From: Phycisphaera sp.
GTDB lineage: Bacteria; Planctomycetota; Phycisphaerae; Phycisphaerales; Zrk34
Assembly: GCA_016125285.1 (NCBI GenBank)
Contig: WGMA01000049.1
Span: forward strand, 1-64,000
Direction: 5' to 3'
Length of the DNA stretch: 64,000 nucleotides
Shown one piece after another: positions 61,467 through 64,000 of the stretch (the first letter of the stretch is position 1; every line of letters begins with the position of its first letter). A program made the translations under genes and the position numbers. The notes under the pieces are model-generated. The model saw nothing but the letters and a program-made list of their open reading frames with translations. It was not told the DNA's origin and did not search any database.

Positions 61467-62099
61467 TCACGTGAACACGATCAAGGTCTGGTGTTCGATA
61501 CTCAATCGAGACGCCTCGAACAGCGCGAGCCAGACCATTAGCTCAATACAGAACGGCCCATCCGCCTCTGCTATGCGATTGATGCGATCCGCCTCCGGGT
61601 CGGTCAATTGCCCACCGGTCAGATCGATCCCAAGTTTCGGCGCGATCTGAATGAGTTCGTCCCGCAATCGAAAGCTGGAGCCGAGCATCTGCCCCGGGAG
61701 GCGATCGTCGAAGAGCACCTCGTTAAAATCGACCGGGACGTAGAAGCCTTCACAGTCGGAGTGACAAAGCAGGTGGCTGCTCATCATCGCCGACTCCGCG
61801 TCGATGGCGGGATCAGCGGTCGGATCATCGCCTTGTTTGAGCGGGGTCGCCACCCAATCAGGATCGGCGGCGACGTGCGCGTAAACACGCCTCAGATAGT
61901 GCAGAAAGCTGTACGGGAAACTGAGGACAGCGCTGCGGCAGGACAATCGCGGTAACTGCATTGGCTCGTGATGTGCGGGCAAGCCGTTGGCCGCAAGAAC
62001 CTCGTTGAGATTCTTCAGGTCCTCCTGAAGCCACTCGGCGCCTTCCTCATCTGCAACCACCAAGTCTGCCAGCATCCCCACTTCAATTGCAAGCCCCAA
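61467..62099 (-). CDS. Unrecognised acidic protein with TTG start
   Basis: Two hundred and ten residues, acidic, without signal or membrane helix. Notable segments are FPYSFLHYLRRVYAHVAADPDW, SSHLLCHSDCEGFYVPVDFNEVL and LGSSFRLRDELIQIAPKLGI; similar HSDCEG-Y-PVDF proteins are, from memory, common single genes in planctomycetes, perhaps immunity-like. The start is TTG 62099, chosen because GGAGGT lies six bases upstream; no ATG fits. GC is lower than in its neighbours, which suggests lateral gain. Confidence 0.6.
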   Translation of the reverse strand: MGLAIEVGMLADLVVADEEGAEWLQEDLKNLNEVLAANGLPAHHEPMQLPRLSCRSAVLSFPYSFLHYLRRVYAHVAADPDWVATPLKQGDDPTADPAIDAESAMMSSHLLCHSDCEGFYVPVDFNEVLFDDRLPGQMLGSSFRLRDELIQIAPKLGIDLTGGQLTDPEADRINRIAEADGPFCIELMVWLALFEASRLSIEHQTLIVFT

Positions 62100-62212
62100 T
62101 TACCACCTCCGGAGTTCGTGTGTCGTCGCCAAGTGTATCGCGACGAGGGTTTGCTTCAATTCGCGCCGGACGAGCGTTTGGTTGCCATCCAAGCGGCGAT
62201 GCGGGCTTGCGC

Positions 62213-64000
62213 TCACGGCGTCATCGACGGCGGCTCGATCTTCCGGCCCGCCTGCAGGTATTGCCAGATCGCCTCGAACTGCTGCGCCGCGTCGCCGTCC
62301 AGCGTGTCGCTCAACGCCGTGCGGCCCGAGTCGTCGGCGTACTTCGGCATCTTCGTCGTCGGGTCGACACGCGGCGGGTTGAGCATCCAGCGCAGGAAGT
62401 AGTCGTGCCGCAGCCGCTCGGTGACGTACATCAGGTTCGGCCCGCCCACCTCGAACCGCGCGATCGCTTCCATCTTGTTGATCGAGTGGCACGTGATGCA
62501 CGCGAACCCGCCGATCGGCCCGGTGAGCTTGCGGCCGATCTTCGCCAGTTCGGCGGCGTTGTCCGGCGGCGTCGGTTCCTGTCGCGTGGTCGTCATGCCG
62601 TGCTGCAGCGCCAGGCCGTTGGCGATCGGGTCGGCGTAGGCGGGGAACGCGGGCATGCGGGCGGTGAGCCAGGGGCGCACGCGGTAGCCGGTCTTGCCGG
62701 CGATGAAGCCGCGCGTCCAGTCGGTGTTCAGCTTCTCGCCGAGCCAGGTCAGCGCCGGGCGCGACTGCGCCAGCTGCGCCGGTTGACTGGCGTCACCTCC
62801 CGCCGCGGGCTTGGCGGGCGCCGCGGGGGCGAGGTCCGCGACTTCCTTCTCGACGAGCGACCAGCGGTCCTGCACGCCGTCGCGGTCGTGGCACGCGTTG
62901 CACCGCAGCGCGACGGTCAGCCGCTGCGCCGCCTCCGCGGGGGCCGTGCGATTCAGCGACGCGAGCATCGCGGGCGATTGGCCGAACGCCCGCACGGCCG
63001 CGCGGTCTTCCGCCGAGAGGTTCAGCAGCGGGGCGGCGCCGCGCTTCGACGCGTCGTCCGCCGCGCAACCTTTCGCCGACCAGTCCGCCGCGGCGACGGC
63101 CTTCAGCGACGGCGCCTTGTTCTGGTAATCGACCTTCAGCCCGTGGCAGTTCACGCAGCCCGCCGTGGCGACGAGTTCCGCGCCCTTCTTCGCGTCGCCC
63201 TTCGGCGCGCCCGCGACGTCGAGCCGCGCCGTCGCCTTGCTCACCAGGAACGCCGCGAGGCTGTTCGCCTCGTCGTCGGTCAGGTGCAGGTCGGGCATGC
63301 GCACGTGGAGGTAGTTGCGGTTGGGCTGCTTGAGGAACGCCGCGAGGTGCGACAGCGTGCGGTACTTCCAGCCGATGTAACGCAGTGGGATGCGGCCGTG
63401 CTCGTCGCTGGCCACGGCGTCCGCATCGGCGTCGGGGCGCGTGTGGCACGCGATGCACCCGAGCTGCGCGAACAGCCCGCCGCCGGTCTTGATCTGCGCG
63501 GCCGACGGCGGGGGCGTCGACGCGTCGGGCTCGTTGCGCAGCGTCGCGAGGTACGCCGCGATGTCCCACGGCCGCGTGTCGTCCGCCTTGTCCGCCTCCG
63601 CCGCCGACGCGTGCCCGAACAGCGACGGCATCTGCGCCGCGTGCCGCAGCGCCGACGGGTTCGCGATCCACACCGCGATCCAGTCCGTGTTCAGCCGATC
63701 CGCCACGCCCTCCAGTGATGGGGCGTCGGTCATCAGCTCCGGCATCGCCGTCGCCGCGACCTTGAAGTCGCCGTCCGGCAGGTGGCACTTGATGCACCGC
63801 TGCTGCGCGAACAGCTCGCGCCCGCGCCGCAGCGTCACGCCGATCGCCGCGTCCGCGTCGCCGTCGTCGTGGCTGAACACCATCGGCGGCACCGCCTCGC
63901 GGGGGAAGTCGCTGCCGCTCCACGTCAGCCGCACCCACGCGTCGCCGTCCGCCGGGCCCGTGTACTCGAACACGATCGGGTTCGCCCCCTTGCCGATCCG
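62213..64000 (-). CDS. Multiheme c-type cytochrome with PA14-like N-terminus (5' end outside window)
   Basis: Five CXXCH heme sites are visible: CIKCH, CIACH, CVNCH, CNACH and CITCH. Each is followed by a cytochrome-c-like module, with Met ligand candidates in MPDLHLTDDEANSLAAFL, MPAFPAYADP and MPKYADDSGR. The most N-terminal sequence (ANPIVFEYTGPADGDAWVRLTW) looks like the end of a PA14 domain. The frame continues through base 64000 with no start, so the gene is cut by the window edge. It would be an extracytoplasmic electron-transfer protein of the planctomycete type, probably cotranscribed with genes further right. Confidence 0.88.
   Translation of the reverse strand, partial: RIGKGANPIVFEYTGPADGDAWVRLTWSGSDFPREAVPPMVFSHDDGDADAAIGVTLRRGRELFAQQRCIKCHLPDGDFKVAATAMPELMTDAPSLEGVADRLNTDWIAVWIANPSALRHAAQMPSLFGHASAAEADKADDTRPWDIAAYLATLRNEPDASTPPPSAAQIKTGGGLFAQLGCIACHTRPDADADAVASDEHGRIPLRYIGWKYRTLSHLAAFLKQPNRNYLHVRMPDLHLTDDEANSLAAFLVSKATARLDVAGAPKGDAKKGAELVATAGCVNCHGLKVDYQNKAPSLKAVAAADWSAKGCAADDASKRGAAPLLNLSAEDRAAVRAFGQSPAMLASLNRTAPAEAAQRLTVALRCNACHDRDGVQDRWSLVEKEVADLAPAAPAKPAAGGDASQPAQLAQSRPALTWLGEKLNTDWTRGFIAGKTGYRVRPWLTARMPAFPAYADPIANGLALQHGMTTTRQEPTPPDNAAELAKIGRKLTGPIGGFACITCHSINKMEAIARFEVGGPNLMYVTERLRHDYFLRWMLNPPRVDPTTKMPKYADDSGRTALSDTLDGDAAQQFEAIWQYLQAGRKIEPPSMTP

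Noticed and set aside
62087-63718. Plus-strand 543-codon open frame
   Set aside because: It is antisense to the multiheme cytochrome, which has five CXXCH motifs; the plus frame has none and a biased composition.

Overview
This GC-rich window most likely comes from a planctomycete, perhaps of the Phycisphaerae/Tepidisphaerales type. That placement is an inference from gene families. It carries a DUF1549/DUF1553 plus DUF1501 pair, a prepilin-type protein with an H-X9-DG-like tail, a multi-CXXCH cytochrome with a PA14-like region, sialate O-acetylesterases, a CehA/McbA metallohydrolase and very large secreted TPR proteins. Coding density is high. Many genes are coupled by 4-bp ATGA or GTGA overlaps.

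Layout. 1-3.4 kb: the tail of a DUF5989 membrane peptide, then a convergent pair coding for a secreted cupredoxin and a secreted beta-propeller/CBM protein. 3.5-11.3 kb: a small membrane protein, a rhodanese and a cupin, then a complete SUF iron-sulfur operon on the minus strand in the order rrf2-sufB-sufC-sufD-sufS-sufE-sufT. A cluster of inverted repeats upstream of rrf2 looks like its operator. 11.4-20.1 kb: a four-PAS protein without an output domain, a secreted lectin-fold protein, a HigBA toxin-antitoxin pair with its own promoter, a CehA-type hydrolase, an aldolase/HAD phosphatase pair and a pseudopilin. 20.5-24.4 kb: the DUF1549-DUF1501 pair, closed by a clear terminator.

24.5-40.1 kb is the first standout region. 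Eight co-directional genes encode two secreted TPR/Ig-like proteins (one about 2,573 residues, with F5/8C-, PA14- and CBM-like segments), an ExbB/TolQ/MotA channel, two different ExbD/TolR proteins, a single-pass Ala/Pro/Lys-rich protein of TonB-like layout, a DUF4159 membrane protein and a further TPR protein. It reads as a proton-driven envelope machine, similar in part list (not shown to be homologous) to Agl-Glt, Tol-Pal or TonB systems.

40.2-56.4 kb is the second standout. It looks like a specialised-metabolite or glycoconjugate cluster: an isocitrate/isopropylmalate dehydrogenase-like enzyme, an isochorismatase-aldehyde dehydrogenase fusion, a PhyH-type oxygenase, a dual-specificity phosphatase, an MsbA-like ABC exporter, a CPBP-like membrane protein, a family-5 nucleotidyltransferase, an APH-HprK kinase fusion, two paralogous glycosyltransferase-like proteins and a one-module A-PCP-TE synthetase with a cysteine thioesterase nucleophile.

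56.4-64 kb: tRNA-Leu(CAA), two paralogous sialate O-acetylesterases, two unrecognised proteins and a c-type cytochrome that runs off the right edge. Short palindromic repeats occur between or inside genes: two REPIN-like copies, one 'ATTGGTCATTGG' element and single palindromes. Several of them lie at gene ends and contribute start regions, a C-terminus or termination signals. No CRISPR array, rRNA, integrase or intact insertion sequence was seen.
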